Below, one piece after another: positions 1 to 11,013 of a stretch of DNA of 64,000 nt. Under the pieces are notes generated by a model. That model searched no databases. It was given only the letters and a program-made list of their open reading frames with translations, and had not been told where the DNA came from. Origin of the DNA: Raphanus sativus (taxonomy: Eukaryota; Streptophyta; Magnoliopsida; Brassicales; Brassicaceae); NCBI RefSeq assembly GCF_000801105.2, contig NC_079516.1, positions 1,736,001-1,800,000 on the forward strand. Reading direction: 5' to 3'. The position numbers and the translations under genes are program-made. Each line of letters begins with the position of its first letter. Position 1 is the stretch's first letter.

Positions 1-408
1 TGAAGTTCATAGAAAGGCACTAATGAAAAACTAATAAGATAATTAATGTTATCTTAAGGATAATATAAAAGTGAAGTATCATCAGCTGACTCTAATCTAA
101 GCCGGTGGTTTTATATTGTAGACATAAGAATACGATGTTCTTGTACGAGACTTCGGATCGTCCTAGAATCTTATCTAACTAACATTCCAGCATCATATTC
201 AACTTGTTATTTTGCCCAATCTCTCAGTGCGTCTTATCTCTTTACCCTTTTCTCTCCTTTTTTGCTTCCATTATCGTCGATTTGTGTTTTCAAGTTGTAT
301 TAATAAATATACAGTTGAGGTTCATTCTTAGTATTAACTTTACATCCCTTTTGACTAAACACTAACCGTAAAGCTTAACCAAGTTTTCCTCAGCTTTATT
401 TCTTATAA
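1..408. other. AT-rich spacer, no gene seen
   Basis: I see no coding exon, RNA gene or repeat boundary here. The stretch ends at the target-site duplication of the hAT-type element that follows. Confidence 0.5.
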
Positions 409-416
409 TGCTTACG

Positions 417-634
417 CAGTGCCGGTCCGGCATAATCTCATGCCTAAAGCATGAAAAAAAAATTTGCCCCTTATATACATTGGCTGGGTTCGAACTCTGG
501 TTCCTACGAGATTCTTCAACAGCTTTTGCCACTGTACTAAGTACACTATTAATAAATTTGGCGCCCTTTACGTTTTTATATATTTTGGCGCCTAAAATCC
601 TTGCTTGTTGGGCTTTATGTCAGGGCCGGGCCTG
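417..634. mobile_element. hAT-type MITE with 8-bp target-site duplication
   Basis: A 218-bp non-autonomous element. The left end reads CAGTGCCGGTCCGGCATAA. The right end, reverse-complemented, reads CAGGCCCGGCCCTGACATAA, so the two form an imperfect terminal inverted repeat of the CAGNGCCGG type seen in plant hAT elements. It is flanked by a perfect 8-bp direct repeat, TGCTTACG, at 409-416 and 635-642, the length hAT transposases make. There is no transposase reading frame. Inside is a tRNA box-B-like stretch (GGTTCGAACTC). The open frame running across it from 408 to 680 is not a gene. Confidence 0.88.
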
Positions 635-642
635 TGCTTACG

Positions 643-1203
643 AAGCAAAAATGAGTAGAATAAAAAAGGGAAGATATTGAACATTTTGAAACATAAAGTT
701 AGGTATATTTTAGGGTGTGATTTATAATTTAGGAGACTTCTGTAACATTTGTTTTCTAATTAAGTTTTTTTCAAAATTTGTAGGTGAAATTCACCAACTA
801 GCAAAATCACAACCATTTTTGAGTGTCAGTTCACGTTTTGCTTTTTTTTTTCTTTAAATCCTTCGAAATCTTTTATGCGGGCCAAATGGGATCATCGACT
901 ATGGATTTCGGCTAAAAGTAAAACTCTTTTATCTTAATTTAATCATACATTCGATTATTCGTAAAAGAAATGGGTTTAGTGAACCGGTGAACAATAGAAT
1001 AATGAAGAAAAGGACAAAATAGATCGATCTATAATCATCATTGCAGACTGCAGAAGCGAATATTTGTTACATCGGTGAATAAAATCTACTATTTATATTT
1101 AAATATAGATACATGACAATAATATATCTATATGGTCGCATCGTTACGCATACGTATCTAATCTGACAGATATTTGTTAGTTTCCCCCCTTTCTCTCCGT
1201 CAA
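643..1203. other. Spacer upstream of COL9
   Basis: AT-rich non-coding sequence between the hAT element and the COL9 evening-element cluster. No exon or repeat boundary is recognised. Confidence 0.4.
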
Positions 1204-1273
1204 AAAATATCTTTAGTTTTTTTTCTAACCAAAAGATATTTTATACTACTACGCCGACCGAAAAAGATATTTT
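1204..1273 (+). promoter_or_regulatory. Cluster of three evening elements upstream of COL9
   Basis: AAAATATCT occurs at 1204-1212 on the plus strand. Its reverse complement AGATATTTT occurs at 1234-1242 and 1265-1273. This nonamer is the plant evening element bound by CCA1/LHY/RVE-type MYB factors. The cluster lies about 350-420 bp upstream of a good TATA box (1620-1627), and the downstream gene is a COL9 homologue whose Arabidopsis counterpart is reported to be circadian-regulated. That the cluster drives this gene is inference. Confidence 0.7.
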
Positions 1274-1619
1274 AGTTTTTGTAAGGTCAAAGCAAAGAAA
1301 AAAGATATATCGTTCGTTATTGTGATTTTCTGAGCAAAAAGGCAAAACAATAGTACTGCTAGTAGTTTTGTCCTAAAAAGGTACTACTAGTAGTATATCT
1401 GAAACTGAGAGAAGCATTTTGATTCGTGGAAAAGCATCGAAAAAGCGAACGCTTGAGAATCCATTATGGTACAGAAGAGCCACTTGGTGAATTCCAAGTC
1501 GCGTGTGCATTGTTTTCAGTACGCGCAGTTTTATGACAGAACATAAAAATCCATTTTCTTACTATTATCCGTTCCTTTAATAATATCTGTCCGGACCATA
1601 AAGAGTTTCTTGCTTTCAC

Positions 1620-1627
1620 TATAAATA
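1620..1627 (+). promoter_or_regulatory. Probable TATA box of COL9
   Basis: TATAAATA lies about 880 bp upstream of the COL9 ATG. The interval includes a GA/CT-rich leader (about 1820-1860) and a probable 5'-UTR intron whose acceptor (TTTTTGCAG) ends at about 2470. The transcription start was not determined. Confidence 0.5.
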
Positions 1628-2505
1628 CGACGGGGACCCACCATACCTTACACAAAACTTTTTTTTTTGCACTTTCTAAACAAAATAAAGTGAATATTAA
1701 TAGAAAAGATTAGGCACTTTTGATTATGTCACAAGCAAGCAGCCTACATGTCCCTTACATACACACCCACCCATTCTCTATCCATTAATTTTCTTTCTTT
1801 GCGTTTTTTCTTTTGTTTCCAGAGAGAAAGAGAGAAGAGAGAAGAGAGAAGCAGAGAACGTTGTGGGATAATCAGCTCTGTTTCCAAGGATCTGTGTGTG
1901 TTTGTCTCTAAATTTTATTGGTTGAACTTGAGAAGATAGTTCAGAAGATCTTGTTATTATAATTCAGTGAGTTGTTTTCCTCTTCTATCTGTCTTTTTCG
2001 TTCTCTGAATTAAAGATCCTTCTTTTTTTAGTGAAGGGTCTTCTCTATGAAGGGTTGGATCTTCCATCTTTTCCTGTTTTCTTATGATTATTGAGTTTTA
2101 AGCTTGTTTGGATGAGGATGATTATGATAATTATGATCACCATATAAAAAAATCTTGAAGAATTATTGAATTTGAACTATAAATCAAAGTTTGATCAAAA
2201 AAAAAGAACTATAAATCAAACAAAAGAACTCTAGATCTACTGATCTGGGGTTTGAAACTTAAGTTGATGTTATTTTTATTTGATCTTTGATAATTTTCCT
2301 TTGTGGGTTTTAAACTCTGACTTGTGTAATGATTTGTTATAGTAAATCTCATTAAATAGGTTTATTTCTGTTTTTATGCTTCTGCTTTTGTTATGAAGTT
2401 TCCACCTGTTTATAAAAATCACAACCTGTATTCAAAATTGTTTTAATATATATTTGACTTCTTTTTGCAGCAGAAGTTGGATTTGGTCGTAGTGAGTGAT
2501 TAAAG

Positions 2506-3704
2506 ATGGGTTACATGTGTGACTTTTGCGGTGAACAAAGATCAATGGTGTACTGTCGGTCCGATGCAGCGTGTCTCTGCCTCTCCTGTGACAGGAGTAT
2601 TCATTCAGCTAATGCATTGTCCAAAAGACATTCTAGGACGCTTGTCTGTGAGAGATGCAATGCGCAGCCTGCTACAGTCAGGTGTGTTGAAGAAAGGGTT
2701 TCACTCTGTCAAAACTGTGACTGGTCTGGCCACAACAACAACAACAATTCTTCGACAAATCATCATAAGAGACAAACCATAAGCTGCTATTCTGGTTGCC
2801 CTTCAAGCTCGGAGCTTGCCTCTATCTGGTCTTTCTGTTCAGATTTAGCTGGACAATCTGTTTGTGAACAAGAAATGGGTATGATGAATATAGACGATGA
2901 TGGTCAGACCAACCAAAACTGCAATGAGGATAAGAAAGATGTCGTCGTTGGCTCCTCTTCAAAGCCTGAAACAAGTTTCGCAGCACATGCAAACTCATCA
3001 TTTGTTAAGGTAATATTTCCTCCGTTTGAAATTAAATATCCTTGTAGAATAAAATTTCTGTTAGAAAATAAATGTAGTTTTATCAATTCAATCAGTTCCT
3101 TTTCACTAATTTATCTTTTTCTCTAATTAAATTAAGAAAACAATAAATGTTCATTTAGACAGTCAAATAAGAACAAAATTGAATATATATAATTTTTTAA
3201 TTTGTATGAAAAAAAACGACTTCTATTAAAACGAAATGAAAGTTGTTTTAATCAATATGTCAATTTACTTATGTTGTGTTGCATCCATGGTTTTGTCATT
3301 TTGTTACTAAATCCAAATGTTTTTGGGCGTTTTTGGTTTGAAGGATGTTGGAGTGTGTGAAGACGACTTTTATGATAACTTGGGTATGGATGAAGTTGAC
3401 TTGGCACTTGAGAACTATGAAGAGCTCTTTGGGACAGCGTTTAACACCTCAGGACAGCTCTTTGGACAATGTGGAATCGATAGTCTTTTCCAGAAACATA
3501 ATCAAGCAGCTCCTGAGGTATTTTTTTCTTTTTTTTCATTTTCCTTTTTGCATCTTTGTGTGATTCTAATGATCATCTTATGTTCTTCTCTAAATCCAGG
3601 GAGGGAACTCAGTGCAGCCAGCTGAGAGCAATGACTCATTCATGAGTTCTAAAACAGAGCCAATAATTTGCTACACATCGAAGCCAGCACATTCCAACAT
3701 ATCT
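2506..3704 (+). CDS. COL9: CONSTANS-LIKE 9 (B-box zinc-finger protein), 3' end lost in gap
   Basis: Exons are 2506-3009, 3344-3517 and 3600 to the gap, all with GT-AG borders and phase-0 junctions. The product starts [18 protein letters not shown]-box 1 spans residues 5-42, with Cys5, Cys8, Cys17, Asp20, Cys25, Cys28, Asp29, His33 and His42. B-box 2 spans 48-76, with Cys48, Cys51, Cys60, Cys68, Cys71 and His76. A middle acidic region ([19 protein letters not shown]) and the [17 protein letters not shown] segment match COL9 (At3g07650). Arabidopsis COL9 is a nuclear regulator that delays flowering by lowering CO and FT expression. The C-terminal CCT domain is not present: the contig ends inside exon 3, and the sequence after the gap is unrelated. 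The start is the first ATG after the leader intron, directly before the B-box. Confidence 0.95.
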
Positions 3705-3804
3705 NNNNNNNNNNNNNNNNNNNNNNNNNNNNNNNNNNNNNNNNNNNNNNNNNNNNNNNNNNNNNNNNNNNNNNNNNNNNNNNNNNNNNNNNNNNNNNNN
3801 NNNN
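3705..3804. other. Assembly gap (100 N)
   Basis: Exactly 100 N, the usual placeholder for a gap of unknown size. It interrupts COL9 exon 3. The following sequence does not resume COL9, so adjacency of contigs 1 and 2 is scaffold inference only. Confidence 0.99.
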
Positions 3805-3955
3805 TGGAAGACAAATTAAACGCCTCCAGATTGAGTTATCAGATGTTGGCCACAATTTATTTAATACATTTCATGATTTATAAGCGTTCAACATCCAGTC
3901 ACATTTGCACCCAAACAATATATACATCAGTCCACACTACCTGATCTGTCTGTAG

Positions 3956-4162
3956 GGAAGCATCGGTATGGGCATATACCCGGTTGAAGCCACTAGCAAT
4001 TGCATTGACAACTTACATTCTTATGGCAACCGGCTCCCTTGGCCTTGGTACGTAGAGTATAGGACGCCCCATTTCAAAACTTTAACACCAGAAAGAAAAA
4101 AAGATCTTGAAAAGTGCAAGAAAGTACCAGTTACAAAAGTGCAAGAAAGTAGAATTAGATAG
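3956..4162 (+). pseudogene. Unrecognised exon-like open stretch after the gap
   Basis: A short frame follows a possible splice acceptor (TGTCTGTAG ending at 3955). It contains CIDNLHSYGNRLPWPWYVEY and then a Lys-rich tail ending at TAG (4160-4162). The aromatic and proline-rich composition looks protein-like rather than random, but I do not recognise the family. It is not the COL9 CCT domain, which is rich in Arg and Lys around a conserved RYxxRK core. It could be the last exon of a gene whose 5' part lies in the gap, or a relic. Confidence 0.25.
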
Positions 4163-5636
4163 ACTATCATGGCACATGATTCTGCCAAGATTGTAGTGTA
4201 AACTTAAATGTGTGTGGATGTTTAAAATCACACGTACTTAAATAGCGGACGAACTAATTTAATATTTTTGTAGAATATTAAGAACTAAATAATTAAAATT
4301 TAGTTATTATTTTTAGTTATTTTTCATCTTTATAGGACAACACATGTATCATAGTAGGGCTTGGCTGGCCTGATATAAGGGTTGAGTGCAACTTATTTAC
4401 ATTGACTATTTAATATTTTGTGGACACAGACAATCCATCTATTTTTCGTTTTTTTCGTAGAGATTCATTAGAAATACAAATAAACAATAGAAACAAATAA
4501 ATAAGGAAGCACCAGAAAATAGTAAAGAAGGCAAAGCAATTCGAAAGAGACAATTGGAAAATAAAAACGTGGGGGTGAGAGACCCCAAAGCTTGACTGTC
4601 CCTTCCCTCGTTGGGCACTTCTAGTTCTCTTTCTTCTCCAAAGGCCATTTTTTCTATTCCTTTTTCTTCATTAGTCTTTCCTTTTTTTGGCTACACATAA
4701 CCAAAAAGTATTTGCTGTTTATGCCTTTAAGAGTAGATACCCGAGAAGAATTATGCAGACTACAGTATACGTATTTTATTTATTTTTGTATTACTATTTA
4801 CAGAACTAATAATGGCTAAGAAATATCAGAAATTTTAACCGTCAAATGTACATGGTAGGATATTTCCTGTGATAATGGTAGTAATCTTTACCAAATCAAT
4901 GGAATTTCACACTAAAATTCACCATCATAATACAAAAATGAAATGATTGTTGAAAAACTAGTTAATTCTTAACAATCCAAATTATTTATCGTCGACACCA
5001 GACTTTCAGATATGGGATACTTAACTGACTGATACATACTCTAAGAGCAAGAGACGACTCTCTAGCTCTGATTTTCTCATTTTATTCGTCGTTTTGCGTA
5101 TTCATTGCATTAATACAAATATACTAACAAAAATATACTAACAAAACAACTTCGTTGTGACTTAGCCAACAACTTTTTTTTTTGCAAAAGGATTTCTTAT
5201 TTTAATGCATAAAAAAATGATAGAAGCGTAGGCTAGTGTTATAAGGCAAAGACTAGTAGAAACAACTTCGTTGTGACTTAGCCACCACTTTGAAGCTTAC
5301 ACAATGTGTATGTTTTTGGTTCACACGAAAAAGAGGCGACTAAAACGTCTATGGATATTTTCTGAAAGTAACTCATCTCTTAACCCTACCAACATCAACT
5401 GTGTATAACAGACACGACAACCAAATAAAAATATGAATACCGAAACAAATAAACGAGACTGTTCAACGTAAAATACATCTATCAACATGTATCAACGGGA
5501 TATTATATAAACATGTGATAGTATTTATACAAGTTGCTACTTACTAGTGTCTCATTAAACATTATCAATGTATTCACTGAGTATAAGAGACAAATATCCT
5601 CAGATCGGGTATTATAATGGATCCTTAATAATATAA
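4163..5636. other. Intergenic, AT-rich, no gene seen
   Basis: No coding exon is supported. A reverse-strand open frame at 4439-4648 is short and low-complexity. The main structure is the 24-bp direct repeat around a short T-rich insert at 5145-5291, listed separately. Confidence 0.4.
5145..5291 (-). mobile_element. Short retroposon scar between long direct repeats
   Basis: Direct repeats at 5145-5175 and 5261-5291 share 24 identical bases and most of the rest. They bracket about 85 bp that begin with a T-run (5174-5183). A T-run next to one copy of a direct repeat is what a severely 5'-truncated LINE-type insertion on the minus strand leaves behind. The repeat is longer than most LINE target-site duplications, so a simple duplication is an alternative. 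Confidence 0.45.
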
Positions 5637-5900
5637 GATAGATGGTTAATTCCACTTATCACCAATTGGTTTTAGATTGAAAACCATCGAGATTACATGG
5701 TATCAGAGCCCGATCCAAACAATCCAATTCGATCTATCATCGATCTAGCCCAAATCGGCCAATCGATTTTTATCCAAATATTTTGATATGACGTTTAAAG
5801 AACCATCAAGAACAGAGGATCTTTAGTCTCATATTAGATAGATGGACTACTTCACTTATCACCAGTTGTTTTAGATTGGAAACCAGATGAGATCAACTCG
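5637..5900 (+). mobile_element. LTR-retrotransposon relic with tRNA-Met primer-binding site
   Basis: TGGTATCAGAGC at 5698-5709 is the classic primer-binding site complementary to initiator tRNA-Met and sits just 3' of a probable LTR end (GAGATTACA). The 60 bp before it (5637-5697) recur in diverged form at about 5838-5895 (AGATAGATGG... and ...CACTTATCACCA), suggesting two copies of an LTR tail. No gag or pol is seen. This is a decayed fragment; Copia-like is likely, but the superfamily is not proven. Confidence 0.6.
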
Positions 5901-6559
5901 GACCAGCTATATAGATGATTCGTTCGCAATTATATCGGGACAGAAGGGTTAGGTCAGTTGTGGATAATAAACGAATATTCGCATATAACAAGAGAATAAA
6001 ATTAATTTTAAAAATATTGATAAACCTTTCTTATTCCACGTGCTCGCCAGTTTTATCCCACTTTTGTTCTGTCTACTGTGGCTCTTATCAGGTGTGGTTG
6101 ATACTACACGACAGACCCATGCGCCTAGAACTTGACGTGACCTCTTACGCCAAGTCATATTCAATGTACATGAGAACTACGTTACGTGTTATTGCCACGT
6201 CGATAATTACTGATAGAATATATTATCCATCGACACATTAGATCTATCTTTATTACTTCTCTACCTTTGGATCTTACTCTTGAATGTGATCGACGGTTAT
6301 TACAATTAACACCTTATCTGCATCCCTATCACACCCGATAATTGCTTGTAACGTTTGTGATTTTTCTTCACAATGTTCATTTTCCGCGTAAATTGTTTAT
6401 TCTTCGTAAAATCTGGACTATTTTGGCTTTAATTTGTTTGTTTTATCTCACGTTTATTTTATAATTTTAGATGAGAAAATTCTAAATTAATGAATTATTA
6501 TTCATTCTCTCGGAAAATCTCGATTATAAATTGACACGTGGCTTTTTATCATTTAAATT

Positions 6560-7472
6560 TTATCGAGTCCGCACAAAAGACGGCCACCGACGGCGTTATC
6601 GAAACCGATAGCACGACACATGACAGTGTTAACGGCGGGAGAAGACGGCATCAAGTTGGTGGTGCGTTTGTATGAACCAAGCCACCGCGTCTGCATGTAA
6701 CGGTTTTTCCTCCACGGCGGAAGCGTGAGGCCACGGCTCCTAAGCGATATCCTCGCCGCATCGCAAACTAGCCGCAATATCCGCTTCAGATCATCCCCTC
6801 GCCCGACAAAAATCGCTGGAAGTGATTGGAGAACACGCGCGTACTGTGCCGTCGGTCTAGCGATCATGAACTGCGACTTGAAATCTGTATCGACGATGTA
6901 ACGTACGGTCTGAGATGACGTGGCGGCGGGTGAGTAAACCACGTCGATAAACTCGTGGTTACCGGCAGTAAGACCTCCGACGGAGGATTTCCATTTGGTT
7001 TTGCAGATCGCCGCATTGTGTCCTAGCTCTCTAAGAAGAGACATGAGCTTACGTCGCAAAACGGCACGCTGTTCTTGATCAGATCCTAGAAAAGAAGGCG
7101 ACAGCATTTCCATCGCTTTGGCCACGTGGAACAACACCATTCTTCCGTAGTTGTTTCTCTTAGAGAGTTTCTTAATATGTTAGCAATATCGTTGGCATAG
7201 TCTGGTAGGTCGGCACGTTCCGATTCCGAGTCAGAAGCTGATGAGTCTGATTCATCAGAGTCATTATCACACCAGCGTGACTCGTCACGAGCGGTGTTAT
7301 TGACTTCATCTTCCAAGAACCCTTTGACCAGTTCGGAGAGACAAGGGGAATCATCGTCGTACTCTTCGTCGCCGGTGTTCGCTGCCGCTGCTCTGAAACT
7401 GCATCCAACGAGACGAGCCCTAGCCTCCTCAGCTAGTGGATCGGTAACACGTTTTGCTCTCGAGAGACTCAT
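6560..7472 (-). pseudogene. DUF506 (PDDEXK-like) gene, copy A1, with frameshifts
   Basis: Same gene as 29261-30175. Relative to that copy it has a 1-base deletion near 7149 (loss of one base in the LREDNYG codons), a 1-base deletion in the A-run near 6575 that replaces the C-terminus RLFVRTR with an unrelated tail, and a compensating 2-base loss and gain near 7378-7396 that turns SSGSEH into RAAAAN. The frame therefore breaks into 7472-about 7150 and 7140-about 6553. The lesions sit in a stretch where the two copies differ mainly by homopolymer indels, so low-quality consensus is as likely as real decay. Confidence 0.85.
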
Positions 7473-10450
7473 TTCTTACTAAACCCTAAACTCTCTTGGT
7501 TTTCTCAGAGTTTTTATAAAGAAGTCGAGTTTTTATAAAAGAAGAAAACTCTACTTTCGAGAACATAAAATGCGTGAAGAGAGAGAGGGAGATGAGTTGG
7601 GCTCCGAATATTCGTAGAAGCCAACGTTATTTATATTAGTTTTTTTGATAGAGAATAATAAAAAATAATCAAATGCAATGAGCAGACACGTAATGGTGGA
7701 TAAAGGTAGAACCGGAGGATATACCACTTCTTGGTTAGTAAGCATCACGACTTTTGGCCCGATGAGTTAGGCAAAGGTTGGCATATCCCAACGGGTAACA
7801 AGTATCTAGGGTTTATTCTCATTCTTAGCTTTAGTGTTTACTGTTTTTGTTATTATTATTTTTAACGTTCTTCGGTGAAATTTCAAACCTATATGCGGAA
7901 ACTTTATTATTGTGTCCATGTCATACAATTTTTCCTGTAAAAATCTATGCATACTACCCATATAGTTTGCACGTAATTCGTTTTTCGCTAGTGATGAAGG
8001 GTTTGATTAGTATTTAACATTTTTGTGGCGTTCAGCTTAAGAAGATGATACTTTTGAAGGAAAAGCATCTTTGTCAGGTTGGCCAATTATAGAAGATGGA
8101 TATCATTAACTATTGTATAATCAATGTTCGTTTAATAATCGGATACGTACGCAGTACGCTTGGTCTTTAACGTTTACTGAATACGCCTTCTGGCTATGGG
8201 TTTTTTATGCTACTGCAGTATAGCAAGAGTTTCTAATGTATTTTACATCCACACGTCACAATTTGTTCATTAGGTATGGATACTTTGTAATTAATATAAT
8301 CATCGACATTTATTGACAAAAACACCAATTAAAAATCCTAATTAAAAGTAAACAAAACTTTATGTAAGTATATATGTAGAAGCAACAACTTCATGACCCA
8401 TGCTACGCCTTATTCGATCTGACTGAGAAAAGGAAAAAGAAATCAAATCAAATCTTGTCTGATTTGGTTTTTTAAAATAGTGCATATATGCTTACTTTTT
8501 TTCAATATGTTTACTTCAACTTCCAGTTGACCAGAAAAAAATCTCAAATTTATGAAATATCAGGAAGTTATATATTAAGATAAAATTATAAGAGACTGAG
8601 CTTTGGATATATCTATTTTATATGGTTTCCATGTCTACCACTATAAATATTTTGATGTTAAAACATTGACATTCTGAAATTTTCTAAGTTTGTTTAGATT
8701 TCATTTTCCAGTCCATGATGAAAAAAGTAAATGATGATGTGTGATAAAACTATAAGTTTGTCGCTTCAAAAACTATACAAACAAATTGGATGATATGAAA
8801 GAGGAATTATCCAGAACAAAAGAAAATTGAGGAAATGAGGACGCGTGACAACAAGAAAAATGTGAGTATGATTATGGTAGGGCATAAAGATGTCTAGAGA
8901 TAGTTGATTGAGAAAGGAAGCGTAGGGCCAAGCAAAGAGCCTTTTACATTTGTCTCCCTTATCCTGTTTTTCTTCATCTGATCCATTTATCTGGCTCTTC
9001 GTGAAAGGGAAAGTTGTAGCAAGTTACTAGCTAGCAAAGTCTTCGTAATTTTGATTATTTAATAAACGGAGAAGCTAGTTCAAGCCAAAGCATAATTAAT
9101 TATCCGAAATCAACTAAAGCGCGCGCTCTTTATTGGTGGATATGAACAATAATTAAATACTCCACGGTATTAGGAAACAAACAATTTCCTATTTGAGGTT
9201 AATTAAGAGTTAATAGTTATAAAAATAAAGGCATTATAAGCATGCATCAAAGAGCACAAATTAAACAGTCCGACTCATTTCGGATTGTGAACTTGTGTCG
9301 ATATCTTTTACACCGTGACTGCTGTTAGAGTATTTGTTCTGTTAGTCTCGGTCATTAACGTCGTCCATGACATTTCTCTTTAATACGAATTGAACAGTTG
9401 GAACAACATGGAGCTCAAACCAGCAAAGTGTAACAAGAGAAATCCAATGTTAACTCATTGATGTATTAAAAGATTTTTCCAAGGATGAAGGTTTCAAAAC
9501 ATAGTTAGAATGCTGAGTAACATTAAGGTTTTCATTTTAGTCTTTGGAGATTATAGGAGGTCCAGATATATAAAATGAAGTTTTAGGACTTCCAATATAA
9601 ACAATTATGTCCTGAAGAGGTTTAAAACATGGACACAAGAAACCATTCTCTTTAAATTGTTACTAGGCTACCACACCCACCGAGATATATGCAGTTCAAC
9701 GAGACTATATAGATAAAACAGCTTTTATTTAATTTACCTGAAGAAAAAGTTGGAATTTGGGAGGTGTGAAGAGTTCTCTATATGAGGCAAAGAACAAGTG
9801 ACAAACATTATTTTTTTGTAAGTACAAGAACGTGACAAGTGGTTTTGGGTCTGTTTCTGCTTGTTGTCTCATGCAGGTTGCGATATAATATCATTTTTAA
9901 GATGAATATCAATATTATTTGAATGCGAAGAGTCAAGGAATTTTCGTTCTTAATGTCATAAGTCCTATTTTTAATAGGGATCGTATTCTGCTAGTTTTAG
10001 CATCACATATTAGGGACTAATATTTAACACAGAGACACAAAAACTCTTCTACAGGTCTATATATTATCCTATCGAAAGCATAGTTTCTAAATCGTGGTGT
10101 TTATAATTTTTGGGTCAACATCGTATTGTTTATAGTGTAATATAAAAAGTACCATTGCAACAAACAAACAAAATGCTTGTTGACAAAAACCTTGCCTATA
10201 GATTGAGCGATCTTTTAGTAATTAAACGATGTTTTCTAAGAACCTCAACATTTGAACAAAACTAATATTTAGCTCTTATAGCATATCTACAACATATCCA
10301 GCGGTTATTAATTTATTATTCATAATGCGGCATTGTTTGAAGATTTTTGCTATTGTTATCCAATCATGTAAATATTATATCATTAGGTCATGGGTGAAAA
10401 ACACACTAACACTATGATGACGAACACTATGATGATTACAACTATTATAC
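7473..10450. other. Intergenic upstream of DUF506, no gene seen
   Basis: About 3 kb of AT-rich sequence with no coding exon I can support on either strand. The first 80 bp are probably the DUF506 leader on the minus strand. The remainder is matched by 30176-33164 in the second copy, with scattered single-base indels up to about 9845. Confidence 0.5.
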
Positions 10451-10464
10451 TAGGATATTGTTTT

Positions 10465-10663
10465 TTTTCTCTGATCCATGATATTTTGCGGGCTATGATC
10501 CAGCTGACTAATCTTCGGAGGTTTGACCATTAGCGCCAATCATATCTGATTGCTCACAAAAAAAGTTAGATATCCATACTAAATAGCTACACACGGGTAA
10601 TAAGGTAATAGATTCGAATCCACCACCTTTAGGATCAGTGCAGGACACCACTAACCCGTGGTT
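10465..10663 (-). mobile_element. tRNA-derived SINE with 14-bp target-site duplication (copy A1)
   Basis: A perfect direct repeat TAGGATATTGTTTT lies at 10451-10464 and 10664-10677. Between them, on the minus strand, is a box-A-like CGGGTTAGTGG (reverse complement of 10648-10658). About 27 bases further is a box-B-like GGATTCGAATC (reverse complement of 10611-10621). The element ends in an A-rich tail (GAGAAAAAAAA) against the left repeat. Length of about 200 bp, internal pol III boxes, A-tail and duplication together define a plant SINE. Family not assigned. The open frame at 10508-10702 crosses its edge and is not a gene. Confidence 0.82.
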
Positions 10664-11013
10664 TAGGATATTGTTTTCTCTACTGTATGTGTATATGATC
10701 ATGATGAGTAGGTGATTTTATCTCATTATAAATAACGATCCAGTCTAAAACATATGAATGGATTGTTATTACTTGTAGAGCATGCAATCACGAATGACTC
10801 GATCAGCGACGATAGTTCTCTTTCGATACACGAATTTTACATGCTATAACAAAACAGCTATTAAACCACACGATAATCATTAGTATTACATGCTATACAT
10901 TAACAAAGAACAATTTACGTATAAAATGTTGGAGTTTCCAATAAACTGCGTCTATAATCTTAGAAGACATAATGCAATATGGGAATCAAAACGTACATTT
11001 GGTATATAAAAAT

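Noticed and set aside
408..680. 90-codon open frame
   Set aside because: It lies across the hAT MITE and its target-site duplications; no protein family signal.
2519..2782. Second open frame within COL9 exon 1
   Set aside because: Out-of-frame shadow of the B-box coding sequence.
10508..10702. 64-codon minus-strand frame present in both A copies
   Set aside because: It is SINE sequence running into its flank; conservation between A1 and A2 reflects duplication, not selection.
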